A stretch of 64,000 nt of DNA from Ferrovum sp. GTDB lineage: Bacteria; Pseudomonadota; Gammaproteobacteria; Burkholderiales; Ferrovaceae. Shown piece by piece: positions 56,384 through 64,000 of this stretch. The stretch is taken from NCBI GenBank assembly GCA_019456405.1, contig WJXM01000020.1, forward strand, positions 1 to 64,000, given 5' to 3'. The notes below the pieces were generated by a model that did not search any database, was not told where the DNA came from, and saw nothing but the letters and a program-made list of their open reading frames with translations. The translations under genes were made by a program, and so were the position numbers. Position 1 is the first letter of the stretch, and every line of letters begins with the position of its first letter.

Positions 56384-58042
56384 ATGAAACTGCAACGAAT
56401 CATTCCTCTGATCATCTTCACTCTATCCAGTTTTATGCTGTGGGACGCTTGGCAAGCCTCTCAAGGAAAAAAGTCGGTCGCAGGGATAAGTGCCATTTCT
56501 GCCCCCAGCGCTTCTCATGGATCGGCTTCTGACGCGCCGTCTCCCCCAAGTTCCGTACCTGCTGCTCCTTCCGTTTCTTCGTCAGGAGAAGTGGTTGCTG
56601 CTTCAGACTTGACCCATGGACAAAGAGTTTTGGTGCATACCGATCTGTTCGATGCAGATATTGATACGGTTGGTGCAGACTTGCGCAGTTTGAAATTGAA
56701 CCATCACCTCTCTGCTGAAAACGAGCATCGTCCGGTCGACCTGTTCGAAGATCACTCCAATTTGATCTATGTTGCTCAGAGCGGCTTGCTGGGAGATCAT
56801 CTGCCGAACCATACTTCGATTTATCAGTCTGTAGTTACGAATTATTCCCTGGAATCCGGTCAGGAAGACCTCTCTGTTCCTCTGACCACGGAAGTTCCAG
56901 GTGTGATTTCTGTGACGAAAATTTACCATTTCAAGCGCGGAAGTTACGTCATTGGTGTTGAAACCAGGGTAAAAAATCTCTCCTCAATCCCCTTGTCCCC
57001 CTCAGCCTACTTTCAGTTTTTACGGGTTTCCAAGGCTCCACCAGGTGATCCTCGATTTGTCAGTACCTATACGGGCCCCGCAGTTTATACCCAAGCCACA
57101 AAATTCCAAAAAATCTCTTTTTCTGATATCGAAAAAGGAAAAAAAGACTATCCTGTCAATGCCAATGATGGCTGGATTGCCATGCTTCAACACTATTTCG
57201 TATCTGCCTGGCTACCACCAAGTGGCGTGCCGCGCGAGTTCTTTACCCGTAAGGTCGGGAATGATTTGTACACCGCTGGGGTCATTCTTCCCATGGGAAC
57301 GATCCAGCCGCAAGGAAGTGCGGATGTGTCTGTCCCGCTTTATGCAGGGCCTCAAGAGGGGGCAAAACTCAAGTCCCTTGCGCCGGGTCTGGATTTGACC
57401 ATCGATTATGGTTGGTTGACCATCATCGCCATGCCCATGTTTCAATTCCTCTCCTGGATTCATGGGTTGGTAGGGAATTGGGGAGTGGCCATCATCTTGC
57501 TGACGGTAACCATTAAATTAGTATTTTTCCCGCTTTCTGCGGCAAGTTATAAATCCATGGCAAAAATGCGCGTGGTTCAGCCGAAAATGGAAAGAATCCG
57601 GCAACAATATGCGGATGATAAGGGCCGCATGAATCAGGCCATGATGGAGTTGTATAAAACAGAAAAAATAAACCCATTGGGGGGGTGTTTACCCATGGTG
57701 GTACAGATTCCCGTCTTCATTTCTCTTTACTGGGTGTTGCTGGGGGCGGTGGAATTGCGTCATGCGCCTTTCTTTGCGTGGATTCATGATTTATCTGCTC
57801 CCGATCCTTTCTATATCCTTCCGCTGATCATGACCGCTTCCATGTTTTTGCAACAACGCATGAGTCCCAAGCCGGCGGATCCTGTACAAGCAAAGGTGAT
57901 GCAGTTTATGCCCCTTGCTTTCAGTTTCATGTTCTTTTTCTTTCCGGCTGGTCTGGTTCTGTACTGGGTTGTCAATAATCTCTTGTCCATTGCCCAGCAG
58001 TGGCAGATTACCCGTATGATGGGTGATGGAGTCAAGTCCTGA
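56384..58042 (+). CDS. yidC: YidC, membrane protein insertase
   Basis: A 552-aa insertase of Gram-negative type. N-terminal signal anchor (MKLQRIIPLIIFTLSSFMLW), a Ser/Pro/Ala-rich linker (about 30-70), a large periplasmic beta domain, then the conserved five-helix core: YGWLTIIAMPMFQFLSWIHG, NWGVAIILLTVTIKLVFFPL, the cytosolic coiled hairpin MAKMRVVQPKMERIRQQYAD, GCLPMVVQIPVFISLYWVL and FMPLAFSFMFFFFPAGLVLYW. Start at ATG 56384 with GAGAG upstream; the frame continues upstream within yidD. Confidence 0.96.
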   Translation: MKLQRIIPLIIFTLSSFMLWDAWQASQGKKSVAGISAISAPSASHGSASDAPSPPSSVPAAPSVSSSGEVVAASDLTHGQRVLVHTDLFDADIDTVGADLRSLKLNHHLSAENEHRPVDLFEDHSNLIYVAQSGLLGDHLPNHTSIYQSVVTNYSLESGQEDLSVPLTTEVPGVISVTKIYHFKRGSYVIGVETRVKNLSSIPLSPSAYFQFLRVSKAPPGDPRFVSTYTGPAVYTQATKFQKISFSDIEKGKKDYPVNANDGWIAMLQHYFVSAWLPPSGVPREFFTRKVGNDLYTAGVILPMGTIQPQGSADVSVPLYAGPQEGAKLKSLAPGLDLTIDYGWLTIIAMPMFQFLSWIHGLVGNWGVAIILLTVTIKLVFFPLSAASYKSMAKMRVVQPKMERIRQQYADDKGRMNQAMMELYKTEKINPLGGCLPMVVQIPVFISLYWVLLGAVELRHAPFFAWIHDLSAPDPFYILPLIMTASMFLQQRMSPKPADPVQAKVMQFMPLAFSFMFFFFPAGLVLYWVVNNLLSIAQQWQITRMMGDGVKS

Positions 58043-59393
58043 TATTATCGTTGCTCAAGCAACAGCCCCGATTCCCTCAGGGATCGGGGTATTGCGCGTT
58101 TCTGGGCGATCCATGGAGGCATTGGTCTGGTCTTTGACAGGTAAAGGTTATCCTGCGGCACGTCAGGCCTCTCTGCGTTCCTTTTATAACCGTTCGGGGG
58201 AGGTCATTGATCATGGGCTCATCCTGTATTTTCCGGCACCGCATTCCTACACAGGCGAAGATGTCATTGAATTGCACGCCCACGGTAGCCCAGTCGTTCT
58301 TCAGGAATTACAAGTGCACTGTCTCCAGTGGGGAGCAAGATTGGCCAATCCGGGAGAATTTACCCTAAGGGCTTACCTCAATAATAAAATTGACCTTAAT
58401 CAGGCCGAGGCTGTGGCTGACTTAATTCATGCGGAATCTTCCCAAGCTGCTCGTTCGGCAGCCATGGCTTTGTCCGGAAGGTTTTCCGAAGTTATTCACT
58501 CCATGATTTCCGATCTCACAACGCTTCGGGTTAGACTGGAAAGTGATTTCGATTTTACTGATGAGGAACTCCCTGTTTTTCATGAAATTTCCTTCCGCTC
58601 TTCCTTGAATAATCTCCTGGAGCGGTTGACACATTTGGTGGAAAATTCACGGCAAGGGGCACTCTTGCGTGAAGGTAAACAGATTGTTTTGATTGGCTCT
58701 CCCAATGTAGGAAAGTCAAGTTTGCTCAACGCGCTGACCGAGGAAGATCATGCCCTGGTTACACCCATTGCAGGGACAACACGGGATTTGATTCGTGGTC
58801 ATATGGTTTTACAAGGCATTCCGATACATTTGGTGGATACTGCCGGTATTCGGGAGACAGAGGATCTCGTTGAACTTGCTGGAATTGAGCGCACATGGTT
58901 GGCAGCCAACAAGTCGGATTTGGCCTTGGTCGTGGTTGATGTTCGCAAAGGATTGACGGAGGATGATCGTTCCTTGATTGAACGTTTGCTACCCGACCAG
59001 CCAAAATTGATTGTTGCGAATAAAACAGATCTGTTAACACCCGAATGCGATGCTGTTTCTGAATTGAAGTTCTCTCTTGCAGGGTGGATGCCAATTATTC
59101 CGGTATCTGCACAGACTAGGGAAGGATTGGATGTGCTGAAGCAAGAAATGCTGTCAGGCATGGATATCGGTCGTACATCGGAGGCGCCATTGCTGCTGGC
59201 GCGTGAACGCCATATTGGAATTTTAGTGCAGGCCATGGGCCACCTGCAGGAAGCCTTGAAGACCTTTGAATCAGAGTTTGTCGCTGAAGAATTACGTCAA
59301 ACCCAACTCAAGTTGGCACAAATCTCAGGGAAAGAATTTGCGGCAGATGACTTGTTGGGGGAAATTTTTTCAAGGTTTTGCATCGGTAAGTAA
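58026..59393 (+). CDS. mnmE: MnmE (TrmE), tRNA-modifying GTPase
   Basis: A 455-aa GTPase making (with MnmG) the cmnm5 group at wobble uridine-34. N-terminal folate-binding domain ([38 protein letters not shown]), G domain with [21 protein letters not shown] and NKTD, and the C-terminal CIGK with its essential Cys. ATG 58026 overlaps the yidC stop by 17 bp. Confidence 0.97.
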   Translation: MESSPDIIVAQATAPIPSGIGVLRVSGRSMEALVWSLTGKGYPAARQASLRSFYNRSGEVIDHGLILYFPAPHSYTGEDVIELHAHGSPVVLQELQVHCLQWGARLANPGEFTLRAYLNNKIDLNQAEAVADLIHAESSQAARSAAMALSGRFSEVIHSMISDLTTLRVRLESDFDFTDEELPVFHEISFRSSLNNLLERLTHLVENSRQGALLREGKQIVLIGSPNVGKSSLLNALTEEDHALVTPIAGTTRDLIRGHMVLQGIPIHLVDTAGIRETEDLVELAGIERTWLAANKSDLALVVVDVRKGLTEDDRSLIERLLPDQPKLIVANKTDLLTPECDAVSELKFSLAGWMPIIPVSAQTREGLDVLKQEMLSGMDIGRTSEAPLLLARERHIGILVQAMGHLQEALKTFESEFVAEELRQTQLKLAQISGKEFAADDLLGEIFSRFCIGK

Positions 59394-59411
59394 TAATGGT
59401 TGGTCGAGTCC

Positions 59412-59433
59412 CTGTGTTTCACGTGAAACACAG
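59412..59433. promoter_or_regulatory. parS centromere site, between mnmE and mnmG
   Basis: A perfect 22-bp palindrome whose inner 16 bp, TGTTTCACGTGAAACA (59415-59430), exactly equals the bacterial parS consensus. ParB, encoded 3.4 kb downstream, should bind here and spread to form the segregation complex close to the origin. It lies in the 73-bp mnmE-mnmG gap. Confidence 0.95.
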
Positions 59434-59466
59434 GGGGGCAACGGGTATAAAGGATGGGCACAACAC

Positions 59467-61350
59467 GTGAAATATCCTCAGGAATTTGCGGTAATCATTG
59501 TAGGGGGAGGGCATGCCGGTACAGAAGCCGCATTGGCTTCAGCACGCACGGGTATGATGACTCTCTTGTTGACACACAATATCGAGACATTGGGTCAAAT
59601 GTCTTGTAATCCTTCAATTGGTGGTATTGGCAAGGGGCATCTGGTCAAGGAAATTGATGCCATGGGAGGTGTGATGGGATTGGCAGCTGATGCTGCGGGT
59701 ATTCAATTCAGAATATTGAACAGCAGCAAAGGCCCTGCTGTTCGGGCGACCCGTGCTCAAATTGACCGACAACTTTATCGACAATACATTCGCACGCGCT
59801 TGGAAAACCAGCCGAACCTGATTATTTTCCAGCAAGCCGTGACTGGTCTCAAAGTGATTGGCGGGCGTGTGATGGGTGTGGAGACTCAATTAGGGGTATG
59901 GTTTTCCGGTCGATCGGTGGTACTAACGACCGGGACTTTTTTGGCGGGATTGATGCACATTGGTCTGAATAAAACGCCTGGAGGACGGGCTGGTGATGCT
60001 CCGGCCATTCCATTGGCAGAACAATTGAAAGATTTATCCCTGCCTGTAGGGCGCTTAAAAACAGGAACGCCTCCTCGAATCGATGGGAGGACCATTGACT
60101 ATTCCAGAACGTTAGCCCAACCTGGAGATGAGCCTAAACCGAAGTTTTCATTCTGGTCGGGGGAGGAAAATCATCCTCGACAAGTGCCGTGCTGGATTAC
60201 CCATACCACCGAAATGACTCATGACATCATCCGTCAAGGTTTGGACCGCTCTCCTCTTTATACGGGAGTGATCGAGGGCGTAGGACCGCGTTACTGTCCC
60301 TCCATAGAAGACAAGATACAACGTTTTGGAGATAAATCATCGCACCAAATCTATCTGGAGCCTGAAGGCTTGACGACTCACGAAGTGTATCCCAATGGAA
60401 TTTCAACCAGTTTACCCTTTGACGTTCAACTGGCTTTGGTGCACTCGATTCCGGGACTGGAGAAGGCGCACTTAACGAGACCAGGATATGCCATCGAGTA
60501 TGATTACCTAGACCCTAGAGGTTTATTTCCCACCCTGGAATCCAAATCGTTGCGAGGTTTGTTTCTTGCCGGACAGATTAATGGGACCACGGGATATGAA
60601 GAAGCTGCGGCTCAAGGATTGCTTGCCGGTCTCAATGCGGCATGTGCTGCGCGTGACATGGATGGATGGGCTCCCCAGCGACATGAAGCTTACCTGGGCG
60701 TCATGGTGGATGACTTGGTGACGCGAGGGGTGACTGAGCCTTACCGAATGTTTACCAGTAGAGCAGAATACCGTTTGCAATTGCGTGAGGATAATGCTGA
60801 CCTAAGACTTTCTGAACATGCCCATAACTTTGGTCTGATTTCTGAGGAACGATGGGCTGATTTTTCAGAGAAAAGAGAGATGATCGAAGAAGAAACCCGG
60901 CGAATCGGAAAAGTTCGATTTTATCCTGGAAACTACTCAACAAATGAATTGAACACAATATTCGGACCTAACTACCCGGACAAGGAAGTTACCTACCTTG
61001 AGTTGCTCAGAAGGCCTGAGGTTGGCTATGAACAACTTGAACTTCTTGATATCTTGGAACCGAATTCGGAAAAATTACAGGCCGTTAGAAAACAAGTAGA
61101 AGTTCAGGTAAAATACAGCGGCTATATTGAGCGCCAAAAACTGGAAGTTGAACGACAACGAACCCAGGAAGAAACAAAATTATCCCAGAAACTGAACTAT
61201 TTTGAAGTCTTGGGGTTATCTCATGAAGTTCAGGAAAAATTACAGCAACACTGTCCAACAACCTTAGGACAAGCCAGTCGGATACCCGGGATTACTCCAG
61301 CAGCCATTTCGTTGCTTATGGTCCACGTAAAGCGAACACATCATGTATGA
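59467..61350 (+). CDS. mnmG: MnmG (GidA), tRNA uridine-5-carboxymethylaminomethyl modification enzyme
   Basis: A 627-aa FAD protein, MnmE's partner. FAD motif [53 protein letters not shown], the catalytic-Cys motif [15 protein letters not shown] and C-terminal [22 protein letters not shown] 59467 gives the same N-terminal length as E. coli MnmG; an in-frame extension upstream would run through parS and the mnmE end and is rejected. Confidence 0.96.
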   Translation: MKYPQEFAVIIVGGGHAGTEAALASARTGMMTLLLTHNIETLGQMSCNPSIGGIGKGHLVKEIDAMGGVMGLAADAAGIQFRILNSSKGPAVRATRAQIDRQLYRQYIRTRLENQPNLIIFQQAVTGLKVIGGRVMGVETQLGVWFSGRSVVLTTGTFLAGLMHIGLNKTPGGRAGDAPAIPLAEQLKDLSLPVGRLKTGTPPRIDGRTIDYSRTLAQPGDEPKPKFSFWSGEENHPRQVPCWITHTTEMTHDIIRQGLDRSPLYTGVIEGVGPRYCPSIEDKIQRFGDKSSHQIYLEPEGLTTHEVYPNGISTSLPFDVQLALVHSIPGLEKAHLTRPGYAIEYDYLDPRGLFPTLESKSLRGLFLAGQINGTTGYEEAAAQGLLAGLNAACAARDMDGWAPQRHEAYLGVMVDDLVTRGVTEPYRMFTSRAEYRLQLREDNADLRLSEHAHNFGLISEERWADFSEKREMIEEETRRIGKVRFYPGNYSTNELNTIFGPNYPDKEVTYLELLRRPEVGYEQLELLDILEPNSEKLQAVRKQVEVQVKYSGYIERQKLEVERQRTQEETKLSQKLNYFEVLGLSHEVQEKLQQHCPTTLGQASRIPGITPAAISLLMVHVKRTHHV

Positions 61351-61993
61351 ATATGACTGTATTACCTCAGAAGAAGTCCAGGTCCTTCGCAATGGTCTGG
61401 AAATATTAAATATTTCTGTGTCCGAAAAAACCCTTGACCAAGCCATTCAATATTTGGATCTATTGGAAAAGTGGAATAGTGCCATCAATTTGACGGCCAT
61501 TCGCGAAAGAAACAGAATGTTGACCCTTCATTTGATGGATAGTTGGTCACTGGCCCCATTTCTGAAGAAATCTGATTCGTTATTGGATGTTGGGTCTGGG
61601 GGAGGCTTTCCGGGGATTCCTGTTGCCCTGATTCGCCCTGATTTGTCCATTACCCTAATGGAATCCAATCAAAAGAAAGTTGCCTTTTTGAAACAGGCTA
61701 AAATAGAATTAAATCTATCCAATCTGGAGGTCATTGGCGAGCGTGTTGAACAGAGCACCCCGTCTAGATTGTTTAATACCATTACTTGCAGAGCTTTTTC
61801 AGATCTTTCTGAATTTGTCCGTGCGACGCATCATTTACTTCAGAAAGGGGGGGAATGGATTGCCATGAAAGGAGCCATTCCTTATGATGAAATCAATCGC
61901 CTGCCTGCTGGGATATCAACCACCATTACCCCCATTCAAATACCGGGTCTCAAGGCCGAACGGCATTTAATTCATCTGCGTTCCGCAATCTGA
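61343..61993 (+). CDS. rsmG: RsmG (GidB), 16S rRNA (guanine(527)-N(7))-methyltransferase
   Basis: A 216-aa SAM methyltransferase: [22 protein letters not shown] motif [36 protein letters not shown] and [18 protein letters not shown]. Overlaps mnmG by 8 bp and shares one base with parA. Confidence 0.96.
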   Translation: MYEYDCITSEEVQVLRNGLEILNISVSEKTLDQAIQYLDLLEKWNSAINLTAIRERNRMLTLHLMDSWSLAPFLKKSDSLLDVGSGGGFPGIPVALIRPDLSITLMESNQKKVAFLKQAKIELNLSNLEVIGERVEQSTPSRLFNTITCRAFSDLSEFVRATHHLLQKGGEWIAMKGAIPYDEINRLPAGISTTITPIQIPGLKAERHLIHLRSAI

Positions 61994-62790
61994 TGGCGAA
62001 AATATTGGCAGTCACCAATCAGAAGGGTGGGGTAGGTAAAACCACGACAGTGGTTAACCTTGCTGCAAGTTTGACTGCCTTGGGTCAAAAGGTGCTATTG
62101 ATTGATCTGGATCCTCAAGGAAATGCCACGACGGGCAGTGGGTTGGATAAAAATTCACTAAAAAATACGGTCTACCAAGTTTTGACTCAGGAACGATCCA
62201 TCGATTCGGCAATTTACCGTTCTCCCACTGCAGGCTATGATGTTTTACCCGCTAATCGAGCATTGGCAGGTGCCGAAATTGAGTTGGTAGATGTAGAATT
62301 CCGGGAATTTCGGCTCAAAAACAGTTTGGAAAATGTCAGGTCAAATTACGACGTTGTCCTGATTGACTGTCCTCCGGCACTTAATTTACTGACTCTTAAT
62401 GGATTGACAGCCACCTGGCGACTACTTATTCCGATGCAATGTGAGTATTATGCACTCGAGGGACTGACTGACCTTCTTCAGACCATTCGAAGAGTACGCT
62501 CTCACCTTAATCCGCAGATTGCCATTGAAGGGTTATTGCGGACCATGCTCGATCCAAGAAGCGCATTAGCGCAGCAAGTGTCTGCGCAGTTAGAAAGACA
62601 TTTTTCGGGAAAAATATATCGTACAGCCATTCCACGGAATATCCGATTGGCAGAGGCACCCAGTCATGGAAAACCCGTACTCCACTACGACCCTGCCTCC
62701 AAAGGTGCAATGGCTTATCTGGAGTTGGCTAAAGAGATGATGGAACGTTTTGATAGCGCCGTTCCACGTGAAACAACTTCGCTCAGATGA
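61993..62790 (+). CDS. parA: ParA/Soj, chromosome-partitioning ATPase
   Basis: A 265-aa deviant-Walker ATPase: Walker A NQKGGVGKTTTVVNLAA, VLLIDLDPQGNATTGSGL, DVVLIDCPPALNLLTLNGL and PMQCEYYALEGLTDLLQTI. It makes nucleoid-bound gradients that move ParB-parS complexes. Its 3' end contains a parS-like site, and the stop lies 16 bp before parB. Confidence 0.96.
   Translation: MAKILAVTNQKGGVGKTTTVVNLAASLTALGQKVLLIDLDPQGNATTGSGLDKNSLKNTVYQVLTQERSIDSAIYRSPTAGYDVLPANRALAGAEIELVDVEFREFRLKNSLENVRSNYDVVLIDCPPALNLLTLNGLTATWRLLIPMQCEYYALEGLTDLLQTIRRVRSHLNPQIAIEGLLRTMLDPRSALAQQVSAQLERHFSGKIYRTAIPRNIRLAEAPSHGKPVLHYDPASKGAMAYLELAKEMMERFDSAVPRETTSLR
62760..62775. promoter_or_regulatory. Second parS-like site inside the 3' end of parA
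   Basis: CGTTCCACGTGAAACA differs from the TGTTNCACGTGAAACA consensus only at the first base. It encodes residues V-P-R-E-T near the ParA C terminus and lies about 30 bp before the parB start. ParB binding here could both nucleate partition complexes and autoregulate parB. Confidence 0.75.
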
Positions 62791-62806
62791 AAAAAAAGAG
62801 GGGAAA

Positions 62807-63685
62807 ATGAAAAAAAACAAAGGATTGGGGCGTGGGCTCGATGCTTTGCTGGGAGAGGATCGGGGCAGTGCCGATGATCAAAATAAAAATGATCGACTGA
62901 CTTTTATTGATATCAATCAACTTCAACCGGGAAAATATCAACCCAGAACAAAGATGGATGCAGCTTCCTTGGAAGAGTTGGCGCAGTCCATTGAAACCCA
63001 GGGGTTACTTCAACCAATTCTTGTACGAGTAGTAGAAACCGGGAACTACGAAATCATCGCGGGGGAACGGCGCTGGCGTGCCTCCAGGATGGCTGGGCTT
63101 TCTGAAGTCCCTGTCATGATTCGGAATATTCCGGACGAAACTGCGCTGGCTGTGGGCTTGATCGAAAATATACAACGAGAAAATCTCAATCCCTTGGAAG
63201 AGGCTCAGGGGTTGGAACGTTTGATTGATGAATTCGGAATGACCCATGAAGGAGCAGCACAGGCAGTTGGGCGGTCTCGCAGTGCAGTAACGAACCTTTT
63301 GAGATTATTGCAGTTGTCTGAGAATGTACAATCTCTCTTGATGGAAGGGATGATTGAAATGGGTCATGCTCGGGCCATAATTTCTCTACCCGAAATACTC
63401 CAAAAAGAAATGGCATTAGAAGTCGTGGACAAACAATTGTCTGTGCGACAGACGGAACAGCGCGTCAAGACACTTCAAAACCCGCCGCCTGCGGTGGATA
63501 AAACGCCTAAAGTACTGGAACGGCCCCGTGACATCCTTAAACTGGAAGAAAATCTGGCGGATCATTTTGGTACCCAAGTCTTGCTCAAATCCGGTTCAAA
63601 AGGACAAGGCAGCGTGACCATCAAGTTCTCAAACCTGGATCAATTGGAGGGGATTTTGATGCGTTTCGGTTTGGACAAAGAATAG
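62807..63685 (+). CDS. parB: ParB/Spo0J, chromosome-partitioning DNA-binding CTPase
   Basis: A 292-aa protein. N-terminal [12 protein letters not shown] (ParA-interacting), [13 protein letters not shown], the CTP-binding [44 protein letters not shown], and the [26 protein letters not shown], with a C-terminal dimerisation domain. ATG 62807 has AGAGGGG five bases upstream; the longer open frame overlaps parA. Confidence 0.97.
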   Translation: MKKNKGLGRGLDALLGEDRGSADDQNKNDRLTFIDINQLQPGKYQPRTKMDAASLEELAQSIETQGLLQPILVRVVETGNYEIIAGERRWRASRMAGLSEVPVMIRNIPDETALAVGLIENIQRENLNPLEEAQGLERLIDEFGMTHEGAAQAVGRSRSAVTNLLRLLQLSENVQSLLMEGMIEMGHARAIISLPEILQKEMALEVVDKQLSVRQTEQRVKTLQNPPPAVDKTPKVLERPRDILKLEENLADHFGTQVLLKSGSKGQGSVTIKFSNLDQLEGILMRFGLDKE

Positions 63686-63698
63686 CGCAAGCGCTATT
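63681..63698. repeat. Inverted repeat at the parB stop
   Basis: AATAGCG-CAAG-CGCTATT forms a 7-bp stem with a 4-base loop over the parB stop codon. No T-run follows, so it is not a standard intrinsic terminator but may stabilise the 3' end or mark a factor-assisted stop. Confidence 0.45.
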
Positions 63699-63822
63699 GT
63701 GACGACTGGGTGGAATGAAATTGTGAAGAGAGGGGGACACGAGATCACTATTCCATGCATTACGGTTTCCCTCCCTGTACCAGAAAAGATTGCGGGCATC
63801 AATAAATTCAAAGGAATTCGTT

Positions 63823-64000
63823 GTGCGTGGCAAATCGATCCTTATAGCAATCGTTTCACTGATATTTTCAGGATGTTCATCAGTATCCGTACATGATCCT
63901 TTGACCATGCAGCAAAATGAACTTGTACTGGTCTATTATTGTACGGAATCGACGGCGCAAATGAGTATATTGGATAAAACACTGACCAAAGAAATAAATA
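63823..64000 (+). CDS. Lipoprotein, 5' part only (runs off the window)
   Basis: An open frame from GTG 63823 to the window end (59 codons). AAGGA lies seven bases before the GTG. The start MRGKSILIAIVSLIFSGC is a clear lipoprotein signal peptide with lipobox IFSGC; the mature part begins SSVSVHDPLTMQQNELVLVYY and continues CTESTAQMSILDKTLTKEIN. I do not recognise the family. An overlapping ORF in another frame (63699-63896) has no such signals and is probably a shadow. Confidence 0.7.
   Translation, partial: MRGKSILIAIVSLIFSGCSSVSVHDPLTMQQNELVLVYYCTESTAQMSILDKTLTKEIN

Noticed and set aside
59458..59475. Another CACGTG core just before the mnmG start, as a third parS
   Set aside because: Only the ACGTGAAA half fits; the left arm (CACAA) does not match the consensus.
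63699..63896. 65-codon plus-strand frame after parB
   Set aside because: No recognisable protein features; a better frame with ribosome site and lipobox (63823 onward) overlaps it.

Overview
The window is bacterial chromosome around a replication origin, about 54% GC by eye and very densely coded. The core order gyrB-dnaN-dnaA / rpmH-rnpA-yidD-yidC-mnmE-mnmG-rsmG-parA-parB, the NtrY/NtrX-DUF4390-RsmB-Fmt-Def block, DprA-Smg(DUF494)-TopA, HemC-HemD-HemX-HemY and the proteobacterial type of glutamate-cysteine ligase together point to a betaproteobacterium. A compact genome relying on a SUF iron-sulfur system would suit an acidophilic iron oxidiser such as Ferrovum, but that identification is a guess from gene content, not from a search.

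Layout. 1-3616: the right end of an integrated element with three leftward genes (tyrosine integrase, small XRE-type HTH protein, and a protein with ten CxxC pairs joined to a degenerate recombinase-like domain). A repeat-rich AT-rich end (3280-3616) abuts a comM gene cut off right after its Walker B codons (3617-4540). 4668-10878: a complete suf operon, sufR-B-C-D-S-U-T, read leftward from a promoter whose -10 box lies inside a 17-bp palindrome. 11093-13349: gshA-gshB, divergent from suf. 13283-17093: ddl and ppc (leftward). 17166-20340: hemC-hemD-hemX-hemY. 20329-28087: a redox reductase, an epimerase-like protein, aroQ, accB-accC, prmA, gcvH, tpx, a PfkB kinase and an acyltransferase. 28079-33857: apaH, a small lipoprotein, a GDSL esterase, a DUF202 protein, a 3-hydroxyisobutyrate-dehydrogenase-like enzyme and an exported phospholipase C/acid phosphatase. 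33847-38475: envelope polysaccharide genes (GT9, GH130-like, O-antigen ligase, GT4). 38521-45294: ntrX-ntrY-DUF4390-rsmB-fmt-def (leftward). 45376-50363: dprA-smg-topA and a GT2. 50368-55510: gyrB, dnaN, dnaA (leftward). 55692-63685: rpmH to parB (rightward). 63823-end: the start of a lipoprotein gene.

The direction of transcription flips at 55511-55691, where DnaA-box-like sequences sit; more lie between dnaA and dnaN. A perfect parS site lies between mnmE and mnmG and a near-perfect one lies inside the 3' end of parA, so the ParABS system and its sites are together beside the origin. Many genes overlap by 1-20 bases in the same direction and by up to 67 bases head-on, a sign of a compact genome. 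No tRNA, rRNA or CRISPR array was seen.

The region most worth a second look is the left end: the integrase/HTH/CxxC trio is not a family I can name, its second large protein looks like an inactive recombinase carrying about five zinc ribbons, and it has disrupted the competence helicase gene comM.
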